A DNA stretch of 33,343 nt from Sorangiineae bacterium NIC37A_2 (GCA_002085155.1 NASX01000045.1:5122-38464), one strand, 5' to 3'; positions 23,614 through 33,090 are shown, counted from the stretch's first letter. The notes: generated by a model from the sequence alone, not told the origin. A program made the numbers and translations.

Positions 23614-24534
23614 TCAGTAAGCCATCGAGCGGATTTCCTGGGGGCACTCAATGTCCTTGTAGACGAAGTTCGGGTTGTCGGCGGCCTCGAACCAGTCGAC
23701 GTACCACATGCAACCTTCGTACATTTCGTCGAGCCCTCGGCTTCCAAAGAGGCTCTGGCACTTCTGAGCGACGCAGTTCTTGATGCCATTCAAGTCACCG
23801 CTGCATCCGGAGCGCAGACCGCCGTACTGAGCGCCGAGCTCAGAGGAACCCTGCTGCACGCCCCAGGCCTGCCCGCACCCATAAAACGCTCCCGTACCGC
23901 CGCCCGGAATGAGGAGGTCCATCTGTCCGGCGCTGACGTCGCCGCCGATGTTCGTGCTCATCACGATCATGACCTTATCCTTGAGCGCCTGCGACCCTGG
24001 ATCGGCTCCGCCGTTGTGGCTCGAGCCGGTAAACTGGATTTGGTAACACTTGCCGCAGGCTGCGCCTTGGACGTGGCTCGCCACAAAGCCGAAGGAGACC
24101 TTGTTGCTGTACACCTTTGGCACCATCGAGTTGCACGTGGTGGCGGAACCGCCGCTGCACACGCTCTGATCGTCGGCGCTCACCTTGTTTTTGCCCGAGA
24201 CATTGCAGGTCTTCACGGGATTCCCTCCGGCGTTGTTGGCCCAGCCGCAGCTCTGTTTGCAGCAGTCCCAGTAACGACTCGCCCAGCCGTTCTGTCCACC
24301 GCTGACACTTCCCCAGGGGTTGTCGTCGCCGCGAGAACCACCGGAGCCGCTATTGCCCCCGCCGCCGTTGCCGCTTCCACCGGAACCACTATTGCCCCCG
24401 CCGCCATTGCCCGTATCGGTGCAGCGGCCGCAGCTCTTGTCACAGTAACCGTCGAGCCAGCCGTTCGGGTTGTTGCACTCGTTGCTTCCGCCGGCCTGGT
24501 TCGGATAGTGAAGAGACGCGTTTTCAAAGCGCGC
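23614..24534 (-). pseudogene. GH45-type endoglucanase frame lacking a start and signal peptide
   Basis: An open frame of 306 codons with no start codon in its first 106: it begins right after a TAA at 24535-24537, and the first ATG/GTG/TTG is the GTG at 24216, inside the catalytic domain. Frame content in order: a Cys-rich piece (ECNNPNGWLDGYCDKSCGRC), a Gly/Asn/Ser-rich linker, then a family 45 glycoside hydrolase domain. Its signatures are GWASRYWDCCKQSCGW (catalytic-base Asp), MDLLIPGGGTGAFYGCG (catalytic-acid Asp), GCMWYVDWFEAADNPNF and a closing IECPQEI. Family 45 enzymes cut cellulose internally by inversion and are secreted. Here everything needed for catalysis is present but the 5' end is missing, and stops fill the same frame upstream. 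Either a truncated pseudogene, a frameshift in upstream sequence, or an assembly error. Confidence 0.75.
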
Positions 24535-24537
24535 TTA

Positions 24538-24758
24538 CCTTAACTTTCAGGGCTAGGTGAGGCAAACGCGGGCAGCTGAAATGGGCTGTCTGGGAGTGGC
24601 GACACGGGAGAAGAGTCAGCCGCGAAAGGCCTTTGTCACACGGCGACTGTATCAATGCGCTCTCACGAAAGCGCGGGCGATGGGTGGTTGTCACTCTTCG
24701 ACGAGTGGGTGAGCAAGGATTCAGCTCGCGGCAGTTTTGAGGGGGAAGAGATGATGGC
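24538..24758. other. gene-free stretch between GH45 frame and terminator
   Basis: About 220 bases with no convincing gene. The minus-strand reading frames here do not encode a signal peptide that could serve the GH45 frame. Nothing repeat-like or promoter-like stands out. Confidence 0.5.
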
Positions 24759-24791
24759 AAAGAAAAGGGCGCCCCCCGCCGGGAGCGCCCT
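24759..24791 (-). terminator. intrinsic terminator of the carbohydrate-binding lipoprotein
   Basis: On the minus strand a stem AGGGCGC/GCGCCCT (24785-24791 with 24766-24772), with further G/C pairing inside, is followed by TTTTCTTT. It lies 24 bases after the stop at 24815, so this is a convincing rho-independent terminator for that gene. Confidence 0.8.
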
Positions 24792-24814
24792 CTGCTTCTG
24801 TCATGAGATGATGA

Positions 24815-25681
24815 TTACTGGACCTTGAGGTCGGTCAGACAGAACTCTGCGTTCGGTTGCGCAGCATCGGAGCCGTTGACCTGCAGGAGGATGGCCTTGA
24901 TGGGCGTTCCGGCCGGCAGCGGCGTGGAGCCTGCTGCGTCCCAGCAATTCTTGGCGAACCCCGAACGGGGGATGGCGGTCCCGGACTTGGCGGTCGCGCA
25001 ATAGTCGGTGTTGCCACTCTGGACGACGAGGCGAACCTCACCGGTTACGCCCGAGGTCGTGAAGGTCGGAGTGATGGAGCTGAAATCGCCGGTGAAGTTC
25101 CCGACTGTGCCACCCGAGGACTTCTGCGCGACGTTCCAACCGATCATGACGCCTGGATAGACCTTCTCGGTGGCGTCGTTGGCGGGAATGTTCGCGGTGG
25201 CGCAGATATCTCCCATGAAGCAGCTGCCGCCTGAATCGGGGCACGGGGGTTCGATCTCGCCACCGTCGTAGCCCGCCGTCCACGCATAACCGCAGAACGT
25301 ACCGTTATCGATGTAGCTCATGTTCGAAACGGTGAACGAGGCCGCGCTGCACCCAGGTCCCGCGTCCCCTGCCCCGCCAGCGCCCGCGGGCGCTCCCCCG
25401 GCGCCGGCAATGTCGCCGCCTGCGCCTACGGGCGCTCCACCCGCTCCGACCACGGCCCCGCCAGCGCCAACGATGCCACCACCGGCACCGACGACAGCTC
25501 CCCCGGCGCCGACGATGTCACCACCCGCGCCGACGATGTCGCCACCAGCTCCGACCACTGCGCCACCGGCGCCTGTCGGGCTCCCGCCGGAGCCCTCAAA
25601 AGTACCTACGGAAGCGCTACACCCAAGGATCGCGGCAAAGCCCAAGGAAGCGAGGAAGGAGACCCGTGCAAACATTTTCAT
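24815..25681 (-). CDS. carbohydrate-binding-like lipoprotein with Gly-rich heptapeptide linker
   Basis: A 288-residue surface lipoprotein. The signal MKMFARVSFLASLGFAAILG is followed by the lipobox Cys21. Residues 37-106 are nine to ten heptapeptides of the form GAGG-x-[IVP]-[VA]. The C-terminal domain (about 111-288) has six or more Cys, aromatic residues and phrases such as NGTFCGYAWTAGYD, AKNCWDAAGSTPLPAGTPIK and NAEFCLTDLKV. These resemble the beta-sandwich carbohydrate-binding modules attached to cellulases and hemicellulases in myxobacteria. It would hold cellulose or another glycan at the cell surface, which fits the GH45 frame downstream on the same strand. Start: ATG 25681, since the in-frame upstream stretch lacks signal character. 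Confidence 0.78.
   Translation of the reverse strand: MKMFARVSFLASLGFAAILGCSASVGTFEGSGGSPTGAGGAVVGAGGDIVGAGGDIVGAGGAVVGAGGGIVGAGGAVVGAGGAPVGAGGDIAGAGGAPAGAGGAGDAGPGCSAASFTVSNMSYIDNGTFCGYAWTAGYDGGEIEPPCPDSGGSCFMGDICATANIPANDATEKVYPGVMIGWNVAQKSSGGTVGNFTGDFSSITPTFTTSGVTGEVRLVVQSGNTDYCATAKSGTAIPRSGFAKNCWDAAGSTPLPAGTPIKAILLQVNGSDAAQPNAEFCLTDLKVQ
25364..25573 (-). repeat. 21-bp tandem repeats coding GAGG heptapeptides
   Basis: About ten direct 21-bp units in frame, encoding the linker of the carbohydrate-binding lipoprotein. Units differ at the two to three variable residues (AVV, DIV, GIV, APV, DIA, APA) and at silent sites, so the array has diverged but could still change length by slippage or recombination. 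Confidence 0.85.
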
Positions 25682-25965
25682 AACGAACTCTGCTGATACG
25701 CTGTGACGCCGAGCTCGCCCGTTTTCCGGTGCCCGCGCGGCCAGAATCGAAGTGGGGAGGAAATCTACCCCTGGCGTTCGATAGCAGCTAGCGAATTTCG
25801 GAATGCGCAAACCCTTTCCGCTTCGGACGGAGGATTGTTGCTTCAGTTGATTTTGGTGGTTCGAGTGAGGCCGTCTGCGCGCTGAGATCCCGCTTCACCG
25901 AGGCTCGAGATCGCTCGGACAGCGCAAATTTTGCTCCATGAGCCCATGTGGCCCAGACTGATCTT
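25682..25965. other. divergent intergenic region
   Basis: About 280 bases between the carbohydrate-binding lipoprotein (minus) and the large lipoprotein (plus). It must contain both promoters, but no confident -35/-10 pair or operator is visible. No gene is supported in it. Confidence 0.5.
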
Positions 25966-27732
25966 ATGCTCGGCCTCTTTGCGTCTTCATCGCGTGAGCC
26001 GAAAAGGCTCAGTCACTCCTGGGTGCTGTCCTTGTCTCTTCTGCTCGGCGGGAGCTTTCTGCTCGGGTGCACTCCGCGTCTGAACCCGACGGAAGACGAC
26101 GCCGACTCTTCCGTTCACTTTCCCCTCCCTTGGGAGTCGACGGCCCGAACGCTTCCTCCGCGCCCGGCAGCGGTCACCCACCAGCTCGATCCCTCCTTGG
26201 AAGCTGAATACCTGCGCTGCGGCGATGCGATCGACGATTCCTATTCGGAGGATCCTTTGCCCGGCGCTCCGGTGCTCGAGCGACGACGCGCTCAGGTGCT
26301 CATGCGTGCAAAGTCAGAGCCCGTTGTGTTCCGTCGGACGCCCGCCTTCGACAAGGACGTGACCTCGGGCATTCGTGCGCACCAGAGTCGACTCGCTGGG
26401 CGAGAAGCGCGCGAAGCTGCCCTACAGCTCCTCTCACAATTCCATGGGCATCGCTCCATCTTGCGGCAGCTCTTTCTTCGCGAGGGGTACTTCTATGCGG
26501 ACGATCCCTCGGTGGCGCGTCAGATCGCAGTGCGGCTCTCTCTCGACAAGCTTTTTGATGCGCCGCGCATCGTCGTCCAACGGGGGGCCACAAAAAGGGT
26601 AGCGGTCCGGGCTACGGACGGAAAATACATGTTTGAAGGGGGGGAAGCGGGCCCCGAACCTGCTCAGCTTCTGCTCTTCGACCGCGTCTACGAGGAAGGG
26701 ACCGACCCGGGTGAGCCATTGCACATCGATGTGCGGGAAGCGCTCGCGCGTAACTCGATCGATCAGCTCCGGGTCCTTCGGATGACGGAGCGAACTCTGC
26801 TCGGGGAAGTGCGCTACGATGACGTGTGGGTCAAGGCGCTCTTTGATCTGAATGGTCCTGAGGCGAGGCTCGACTGTGCCCTCGTGAGGCCCGAGGAGCA
26901 GGCGAAGGTCCAAGCGGCGAAAGATCGAGCGTTTCGGCGTGCGGCCGTTGTACGTCAGCTCAGGCGCCAGATTGTTTGGCAGGTGCAGGCGGGGCTGCCC
27001 TTTGATGAGCCGAAGACGGAGCGAGGACAGCAAGACGGCGAGCTGCGCCGACGCTGGGAAGATGCCTACTTTGCGGGCAAGCTGACCTACACGATGAACG
27101 GCGACACTTATCAGGTGTTTGATAAGTTCGGTCATCCGATGACTCCTCAGGTCTGCGTGGACTTTCTCACGGAGACGCTCGAGAGGGCAGGGGGCATGTA
27201 CTACGCCGATCGAGGTCGACCGCCCGAGAAAATTCGTGGAACGCTCGACTTCGACGAGCTCCTCCGAGGAGAGAGGCGCCGAGAGGCGGCCTTCCGAAAC
27301 TTTGCCCGCGCGAACCCGAGCTGGTTTTCGCTCCTTGATTACCCGATCCACAAGGCGGTCCCCTACGAGCGGAGCCAGGAGTTTTTCCGCTTCCTCGAAG
27401 CTCACGAGCGAGACTTTGAGGTGGGCGATGCGGTGATCATTCGAGGCCGGGCTGCCTGGGATCACTACGCCGAGATCCACTCGCACACCTTCTTCATCTA
27501 CGAGACCGACCCGATCACAGGGGTCCCGATTTTGCTCGCCGGGAACTCAGGAAAGCCCCGCATTGTGACTTGGGATGCGGAGATGACCCGCGCACCCAAA
27601 CGGCGCATCCTTCATCGCATTCGCCCGAACATGAGTTGGCTCTACGACCACGTCGTGCTTCATGAGCCGCTCACGGACGAGCGTTGGGCGACGCCACTTG
27701 CGGTCTCAGAGCGAAAGCTGAGCGCCCGCTGA
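25966..27732 (+). CDS. large lipoprotein with possible cysteine-amidase-like C-terminal domain
   Basis: A 588-residue lipoprotein from the ATG at 25966 (a GTG at 25948 would add six residues). The signal core SWVLSLSLLLGGSFLLGC ends in a lipobox. The N-terminal two thirds are charged and mixed alpha/beta, with no family I recognise. The C-terminal part has the order expected of NlpC/P60- or CHAP-like cysteine amidases: Cys397 at the start of a helix (PQVCVDFLTETLERAGG), then a strand with His505/His507 (YAEIHSHTFFIYETDP), then a polar residue Asn527 (LLAGNSGKP). That is suggestive, not proof; if right, it would cut peptidoglycan peptides or another amide in the periplasm. Flanking genes do not help. 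Confidence 0.7.
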   Translation: MLGLFASSSREPKRLSHSWVLSLSLLLGGSFLLGCTPRLNPTEDDADSSVHFPLPWESTARTLPPRPAAVTHQLDPSLEAEYLRCGDAIDDSYSEDPLPGAPVLERRRAQVLMRAKSEPVVFRRTPAFDKDVTSGIRAHQSRLAGREAREAALQLLSQFHGHRSILRQLFLREGYFYADDPSVARQIAVRLSLDKLFDAPRIVVQRGATKRVAVRATDGKYMFEGGEAGPEPAQLLLFDRVYEEGTDPGEPLHIDVREALARNSIDQLRVLRMTERTLLGEVRYDDVWVKALFDLNGPEARLDCALVRPEEQAKVQAAKDRAFRRAAVVRQLRRQIVWQVQAGLPFDEPKTERGQQDGELRRRWEDAYFAGKLTYTMNGDTYQVFDKFGHPMTPQVCVDFLTETLERAGGMYYADRGRPPEKIRGTLDFDELLRGERRREAAFRNFARANPSWFSLLDYPIHKAVPYERSQEFFRFLEAHERDFEVGDAVIIRGRAAWDHYAEIHSHTFFIYETDPITGVPILLAGNSGKPRIVTWDAEMTRAPKRRILHRIRPNMSWLYDHVVLHEPLTDERWATPLAVSERKLSAR

Positions 27733-27766
27733 GGGGCTCAGCTCTCGCCTGGCCTATCGTCCCCGC

Positions 27767-29005
27767 TCAAGCGGAAGGCATCTGTCGCACGACCGGCAAA
27801 GCGGTCAGGTCCGTCTCGTCGATCGGCTCAGGTTCCCAAGGCGGGAAAGGATCGGGGAGCTGAGCCCAGCCGAGCGGTCCCATGCGCATCTCGGAGCTAT
27901 CGAGGAGACAAGCATCGAGAGAGCTGCGGAGCTTGGCCTCGTCGAGGTCACGCCCGACGATCACGATCTCTTGGCGGCGGTCCCCGAAGGGGCCGCGGAA
28001 GTCGGCGCGGATTGCCTCGCGTACCACGTCCTCGGTGGGCCAGAGGCCGTCGGGAACACTGCTCCACCAACGACCGGCGCTCTGATGGCTCGATGAGCGC
28101 CCCGCCTGGGACCAGAGGCCCGATTCGTTCATGCGCGTCGCCAGCCAGAAGAGCCCTTTGCTCCGGAGCACCCCGGGCCACTCTTCACTCAAGCGGGACC
28201 AGAGTCTCTCCGGATGGAACGGGCGACGAGCCCGATAGACGAAGCTCGAGATACCGAGCTCGGAGTGGAGCGAGCTCTCGCGCGCTCGGACGTCCTCGGG
28301 GGTCTCTGCCTGGCTCCGGTCGAAAAGTCCTGTCCCGATGACGTCCTCGACGGCGATCCGGGAGAACATAGTCCGGACGATCTTCGCTTCCGGGTTCAGA
28401 CAATGGAGGAAAGACGCGAGCTCGTTGATCTCGGCGGGAGAAAGGAGATCGCACTTGTTGAGGATGATGACGTTGCCGAACTCGACTTGTTCCGCGAGCA
28501 GGTCCGAGACCGTTCGGTTGTCCAGGGAGTCGATGGCGAGGCCGAGCTGACCGAGCTCTCGACCGGCTTGGTAGTCGCTCAAGAAGTTCCGGCCATCGAC
28601 AACGGTGACCATCGTATCGATGGGCGCGATGGCTCCGAGCATCTCGCCGCCCGGCTCTTCTTGGTCGAAGGCCATTGCGATCGGCAGGGGCTCAGCCACG
28701 CCCGTCGCCTCGACGATCAAATGGTCGAAGCGGCCCAGTCGGGCGAGGCGCGCGACCTCGGCGACGAACTCCTCCCGCAGGCTGCAGCAGATGCACCCGT
28801 TGTGGAGTTCGACGAAGCCTTCGCGGGGGCGATGGAGCGCGGTTTTCCCCGATTTGATCAGGATGGCGTCGATGTTGACCTCGGCGAGGTCGTTGACCAA
28901 GACTGCGAACCGCCGACCCTTCGCGTTTGCAAGGAGATAGTTGACCAGGGTGGTTTTGCCCGACCCGAGGAACCCTGACAGAACCGTGACAGGAAGCGGA
29001 AGCAT
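27767..29005 (-). CDS. CobW/COG0523-family GTPase (metallochaperone-like)
   Basis: A 412-residue cytoplasmic G3E GTPase. Walker A is GFLGSGKTTLVNYLL (residues 11-25), the metal-binding CxCC is at 71-74 (NGCICCSLREEF), and the base-specificity motif is NKCD (IILNKCDLL). The C-terminal CobW domain (about 250-390) contains FVYRARRPFHPERLW and GRDLDEAKLRSSLDACLL. Members hand metals such as zinc or cobalt to target proteins, often under zinc limitation. I looked for a Zur-type palindrome upstream and did not find one. The start is ATG 29005 just before the P-loop. It follows the secreted 642-residue protein by about 125 bases on the same strand. Confidence 0.9.
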   Translation of the reverse strand: MLPLPVTVLSGFLGSGKTTLVNYLLANAKGRRFAVLVNDLAEVNIDAILIKSGKTALHRPREGFVELHNGCICCSLREEFVAEVARLARLGRFDHLIVEATGVAEPLPIAMAFDQEEPGGEMLGAIAPIDTMVTVVDGRNFLSDYQAGRELGQLGLAIDSLDNRTVSDLLAEQVEFGNVIILNKCDLLSPAEINELASFLHCLNPEAKIVRTMFSRIAVEDVIGTGLFDRSQAETPEDVRARESSLHSELGISSFVYRARRPFHPERLWSRLSEEWPGVLRSKGLFWLATRMNESGLWSQAGRSSSHQSAGRWWSSVPDGLWPTEDVVREAIRADFRGPFGDRRQEIVIVGRDLDEAKLRSSLDACLLDSSEMRMGPLGWAQLPDPFPPWEPEPIDETDLTALPVVRQMPSA

Positions 29006-29089
29006 CAAAAAGGGGTGAGTCGTCCGGAGAGGCCGCCTCGAAGTAGAGCGTAACACGCGAGCGCGGCTAAGCAACCGGACCTGGGGCTG

Positions 29090-29116
29090 CCAGTGCGAGC
29101 TCTGGGCCCGCACTGG
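29090..29116 (-). terminator. hairpin after the 642-residue secreted protein
   Basis: An 8-bp perfect stem CCAGTGCG/CGCACTGG (29090-29097 with 29109-29116) lies 14 bases beyond the stop of the upstream minus-strand gene. There is no T-run after it, so it may be a weak terminator or an RNA-processing or stability element before the CobW-like gene. Confidence 0.3.
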
Positions 29117-29130
29117 TCACGGCGCAGGGC

Positions 29131-31059
29131 TCAAGGAGAGACGAGGGTGAACTTCCCGTTTCGCATGGCAAAACGCCGCGACGGAATCGGACCCCAGGGC
29201 AAGAGGAGCGGTTCGAGTCCGCCCACTGCTTCGGTGTCTGGCGGATAGGGGTAGCTGCGCTCGGTCCATCCCACGGCCCGACCCGGCAAGAGCTCGATCT
29301 CACTTCCACCCCCTGCCGCCGGCAGGAAGCGGACAGTGCCGATGACCTTTCGATCGCCGAGCTGTCTCCCCGTCTCGGCGGAGAAAATGCGCGTCACCTT
29401 TCCGCTCACGAGTTTGTAAACGAGGAGAGCTTGGCGCACCGGTAGCTTATCGGCTTTGCCCGAGCTCTGGGAGGAGCGGAGGAGCGCGTTGACGACGAGA
29501 ACAGCCTTACCGTCGCTTGTGAGGTGAGCAGGAGTGATGGAGAGGATGTCTTCCTCGCTTTGAACGGGGAGCGTCACGTAGCTGTAGGTCTCCCCGTGTT
29601 TGAAGCCTTCGCCGAAGACGACGATGTCCTTGCCTTGAAGGAGGACTTGTTCGGGGCGCGAGTCTTCCGCCACATCGATAGAGAGCTCGGCGCGGATTTT
29701 GGCGGCGACTCCTTTCTCCGCCATGTACGACTCGTGGACCTGCTTCAACGTGGGCTTGCGCTGCACGGTGCGCGCAGGTTTTTCGGAGGAGGTCTGGGTG
29801 ACGCCGGTCCCTTTCGGCTTTGCCTTTACTTTGGGCGTCCAGGTCTTCTCGCGGACAAGCTTGAGCTGGCCGCCTTCAAGACCGTAGGTGCGAGCCTCGA
29901 CTTCGTCCCAAGGGAGCAAAGCCGGTGCCACGACATCGGTCATGACCGGCTCATGGTAGGTGTTCGGATCGAAGCCTTTGCTTTTGCCTTGGCGGATCGT
30001 GAGCTGTCCCCCTTCGACGCGGACCTCATTTTCGACCAGACCCTCGGGCGTTACGATGGTGACCTCGGTGACGAAGATCTCGCGGAGAGCTCCTCCGTCC
30101 GGAGCGGCGAACACCTGAAGGAGCTCTCGGTATTTCTTCGGGTCAGTACCGAGCCGCTTGATCAGCACGAGCTCGTGTTTGCCATCTTTGCCGAGGTCTG
30201 TGAGTTCCAGGCGGCGAATGGCGTTCGGATCGGAGATGTCGAGTTCGCTCAAGAAGAACTCTTTGCCGCCGCGGTAGTTTCCGCCGGCGACGGTGAGATA
30301 GTGGCGGTAGAGGGCGACGCGCTCGACCTGTCCGTCTCCGTCGAGGTCTCCGTAGGCTTCCCGATCGGGCCGGAACGGCGTGCCCCGGCTTTCGAGGAAT
30401 TGTCCGAGCCCGGTCTCGCCCGCGAGGGTGAAATAAGGCATCGCTTTCCCTGTCTTTTTGCTGGTTGTGCCGGCGGCGACGGTGTTGCCCGGCTTGTCCG
30501 CATCGGAGAACGAGATGCGTCCGCGGAGGCCGACCCGAACCCGCCGAGCAGAGGAGAGCGCGCTCCAGGGGATTTTTGCTTCGAGGTCGAAGCCGCTCCC
30601 GGTGGGCGCTTCGACGGCTTGGGCTGAGCTGACCTTGGTGCCGTCGACGACAACGAGCGCGGGGAGCTTGCCGGGATCACCGGGGTAGAGGTCGATGCGA
30701 TGGGTCTTTTCGGCGCTGCCAGAGGCTGGGGGAAAATAGAGCTCGATGGTCACGACGTCTTGCCCCGGTCCCGGGGCGCTCTTGCGCACGAGCGGGCCGG
30801 TCTTTGCCTTGAAGCCGAGGTAAAGAAACTCGTCGTCGTAGGCGAGGAGCGCGGAGGCATCGACGCCGGGGCCCTTCTGACTTTCGGAGAGTTTTTCGAA
30901 GCCTGCGGGCCACTCGCCGAGTCCTCCGTCGAGGCGGACTTTTTTCCCTGCGAAGGGTTCGATGGATACGAAATCTTTGGCGTGGGCGGCGGGCGCGAGG
31001 AGGAGGGGCAGGGCGGTCAGCGCGGCCCAAAGGCCACCGAATCGTAGGGTTCTCGGCAT
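29131..31059 (-). CDS. secreted protein with CBM9/DOMON-like N-terminal domain
   Basis: A 642-residue exported protein. The signal peptide is cleaved after AHA (residue 27). Residues about 36-220 look like the CBM9-like sugar-binding beta-sandwich found in many outer surface proteins: LDGGLGEWPAGFEKL, SALLAYDDEFLYLGFKAK, VTIELYFPP, GFDLEAKIPWSAL. A calcium-type repeat motif YGDLDGDGQVERVALYRH (about 236-253) and a similar TDLGKDGKHELVLIKRL follow, as in FG-GAP/VCBS proteins. A Lys-rich linker (about 415-450) leads to a C-terminal domain with no match I recognise. No catalytic residues are visible. It is divergent from guaB, with 69 bases between the two start codons. Confidence 0.7.
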   Translation of the reverse strand: MPRTLRFGGLWAALTALPLLLAPAAHAKDFVSIEPFAGKKVRLDGGLGEWPAGFEKLSESQKGPGVDASALLAYDDEFLYLGFKAKTGPLVRKSAPGPGQDVVTIELYFPPASGSAEKTHRIDLYPGDPGKLPALVVVDGTKVSSAQAVEAPTGSGFDLEAKIPWSALSSARRVRVGLRGRISFSDADKPGNTVAAGTTSKKTGKAMPYFTLAGETGLGQFLESRGTPFRPDREAYGDLDGDGQVERVALYRHYLTVAGGNYRGGKEFFLSELDISDPNAIRRLELTDLGKDGKHELVLIKRLGTDPKKYRELLQVFAAPDGGALREIFVTEVTIVTPEGLVENEVRVEGGQLTIRQGKSKGFDPNTYHEPVMTDVVAPALLPWDEVEARTYGLEGGQLKLVREKTWTPKVKAKPKGTGVTQTSSEKPARTVQRKPTLKQVHESYMAEKGVAAKIRAELSIDVAEDSRPEQVLLQGKDIVVFGEGFKHGETYSYVTLPVQSEEDILSITPAHLTSDGKAVLVVNALLRSSQSSGKADKLPVRQALLVYKLVSGKVTRIFSAETGRQLGDRKVIGTVRFLPAAGGGSEIELLPGRAVGWTERSYPYPPDTEAVGGLEPLLLPWGPIPSRRFAMRNGKFTLVSP

Positions 31060-31098
31060 GATCTTCGGAAAGGGACGCTAGCATAACCTAGAGGTTGA

Positions 31099-32580
<1,482 letters not shown>

Positions 32581-32609
32581 GGGCGCGCGGCGCCGTGCCA
32601 CGATGGACC

Positions 32610-32669
32610 AAGGGCGCGGGGTGCCCTCTTCCAAGGAGGAGGGGCCCGGGCGCCCTTTGCTTCTTTGGG
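32610..32669 (+). terminator. probable guaB terminator
   Basis: AAGGGCGC (32610-32617) and GCGCCCTT (32650-32657) form the base of a long stem with inner pairing between CCTCTTCC and GGAGGAGG. It is followed by a T-rich tail (TTTGCTTCTTT). It lies 30 bases after the guaB stop. The long internal region makes this less certain than a compact hairpin. Confidence 0.5.
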
Positions 32670-32753
32670 TCCCCACCCGGGCCGGGAAAGCCGGTAAAAT
32701 ATTGAAGAAATCTTGGCTTGACTCAGGACCGAACCGCTGCCAGCTTCCGCCGC

Positions 32754-32841
32754 GGAGAGATGACCGAGTGGCCGAAGGTGCCTGATTCGAAATCAGGTGT
32801 GCGGAAACGTACCGGGGGTTCGAATCCCTCTCTCTCCGCCA
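32754..32841 (+). tRNA. tRNA-Ser (anticodon CGA)
   Basis: A complete serine tRNA. The acceptor stem GGAGAGA (32754-32760) pairs with TCTCTCC (32831-32837). The anticodon stem CCTGA/TCAGG encloses the loop TTCGAAA, giving anticodon CGA for UCG codons. A long class II variable arm and the T-loop TTCGAAT follow. The 3' CCA is encoded (32839-32841). A TTGACT hexamer at 32718 could be a -35 element, but no good -10 follows at normal spacing. Confidence 0.95.
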
Positions 32842-32902
32842 GTACGAAGCAGCTCTGCCGCGGACTGAACAATTTGTGAACCCCTTACCCGAGGGGTTCT
32901 CC

Positions 32903-32989
32903 GGAGAGGTGACCGAGTGGTCGAAGGTGCATGATTGGAAATCATGTGTGTTCGCAAGAGCACCGCGGGTTCGAATCCCGCCCTCTCCG
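32903..32989 (+). tRNA. tRNA-Ser (anticodon GGA)
   Basis: A second serine tRNA 61 bases downstream. The acceptor stem GGAGAGG (32903-32909) pairs with CCTCTCC (32982-32988). The anticodon stem CATGA/TCATG encloses TTGGAAA, giving anticodon GGA for UCC and UCU codons. A class II variable arm (GTTCGCAAGAGC region) and the T-arm CGGGTTCGAATCCCG are present. The 3' CCA is not encoded: the gene ends in discriminator G followed by CAC. The CCA must be added by nucleotidyltransferase. Confidence 0.95.
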
Positions 32990-33030
32990 CACGATCAAAT
33001 AGAGAACAAACCGCCTCAAGCCACCAGCCG

Positions 33031-33090
33031 GCGAGGCGAAGCAGGCGGGATTCGAACCGTGTATCAAAGTACCAGGTTCACTCGCCTCGC
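33031..33090. repeat. 9-bp inverted repeat holding a reversed T-arm copy
   Basis: GCGAGGCGA (33031-33039) and TCGCCTCGC (33082-33090) are exact complements. Inside lies GGCGGGATTCGAACC (33044-33058), the 15-base exact reverse complement of the T-arm of the tRNA-Ser(GGA) gene (32968-32982). On the minus strand this resembles a tRNA 3' half, but no complete cloverleaf can be drawn. Confidence 0.5.

Noticed and set aside
24213-24527. A 104-codon Ala/Thr-rich minus-strand frame overlapping the GH45 5' region
   Set aside because: It is another frame of the Gly/Asn linker and the RYWDCC region; the GH45 frame has the real motifs.
25364-25573. Regular repeats that could be taken for a CRISPR array
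   Set aside because: Units are continuous 21-bp direct repeats without spacers, in frame within a protein gene.
26434-27486. A 350-codon minus-strand frame opposite the large lipoprotein
   Set aside because: The plus strand has a signal peptide, lipobox and domain-like order, while the antisense product has none.
29006-29130. Possible Zur-type operator for the CobW-like GTPase
   Set aside because: No TGTTAT-type palindrome could be found in the gap.
29524-30627. A 367-codon plus-strand frame opposite the secreted CBM9-like protein
   Set aside because: The minus strand encodes a signal peptide and recognisable sugar-binding motifs; the plus frame is a shadow.
32718-32746. TTGACT as a tRNA promoter -35 element
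   Set aside because: The hexamer at normal -10 spacing is CAGCTT, which does not resemble a -10 box.
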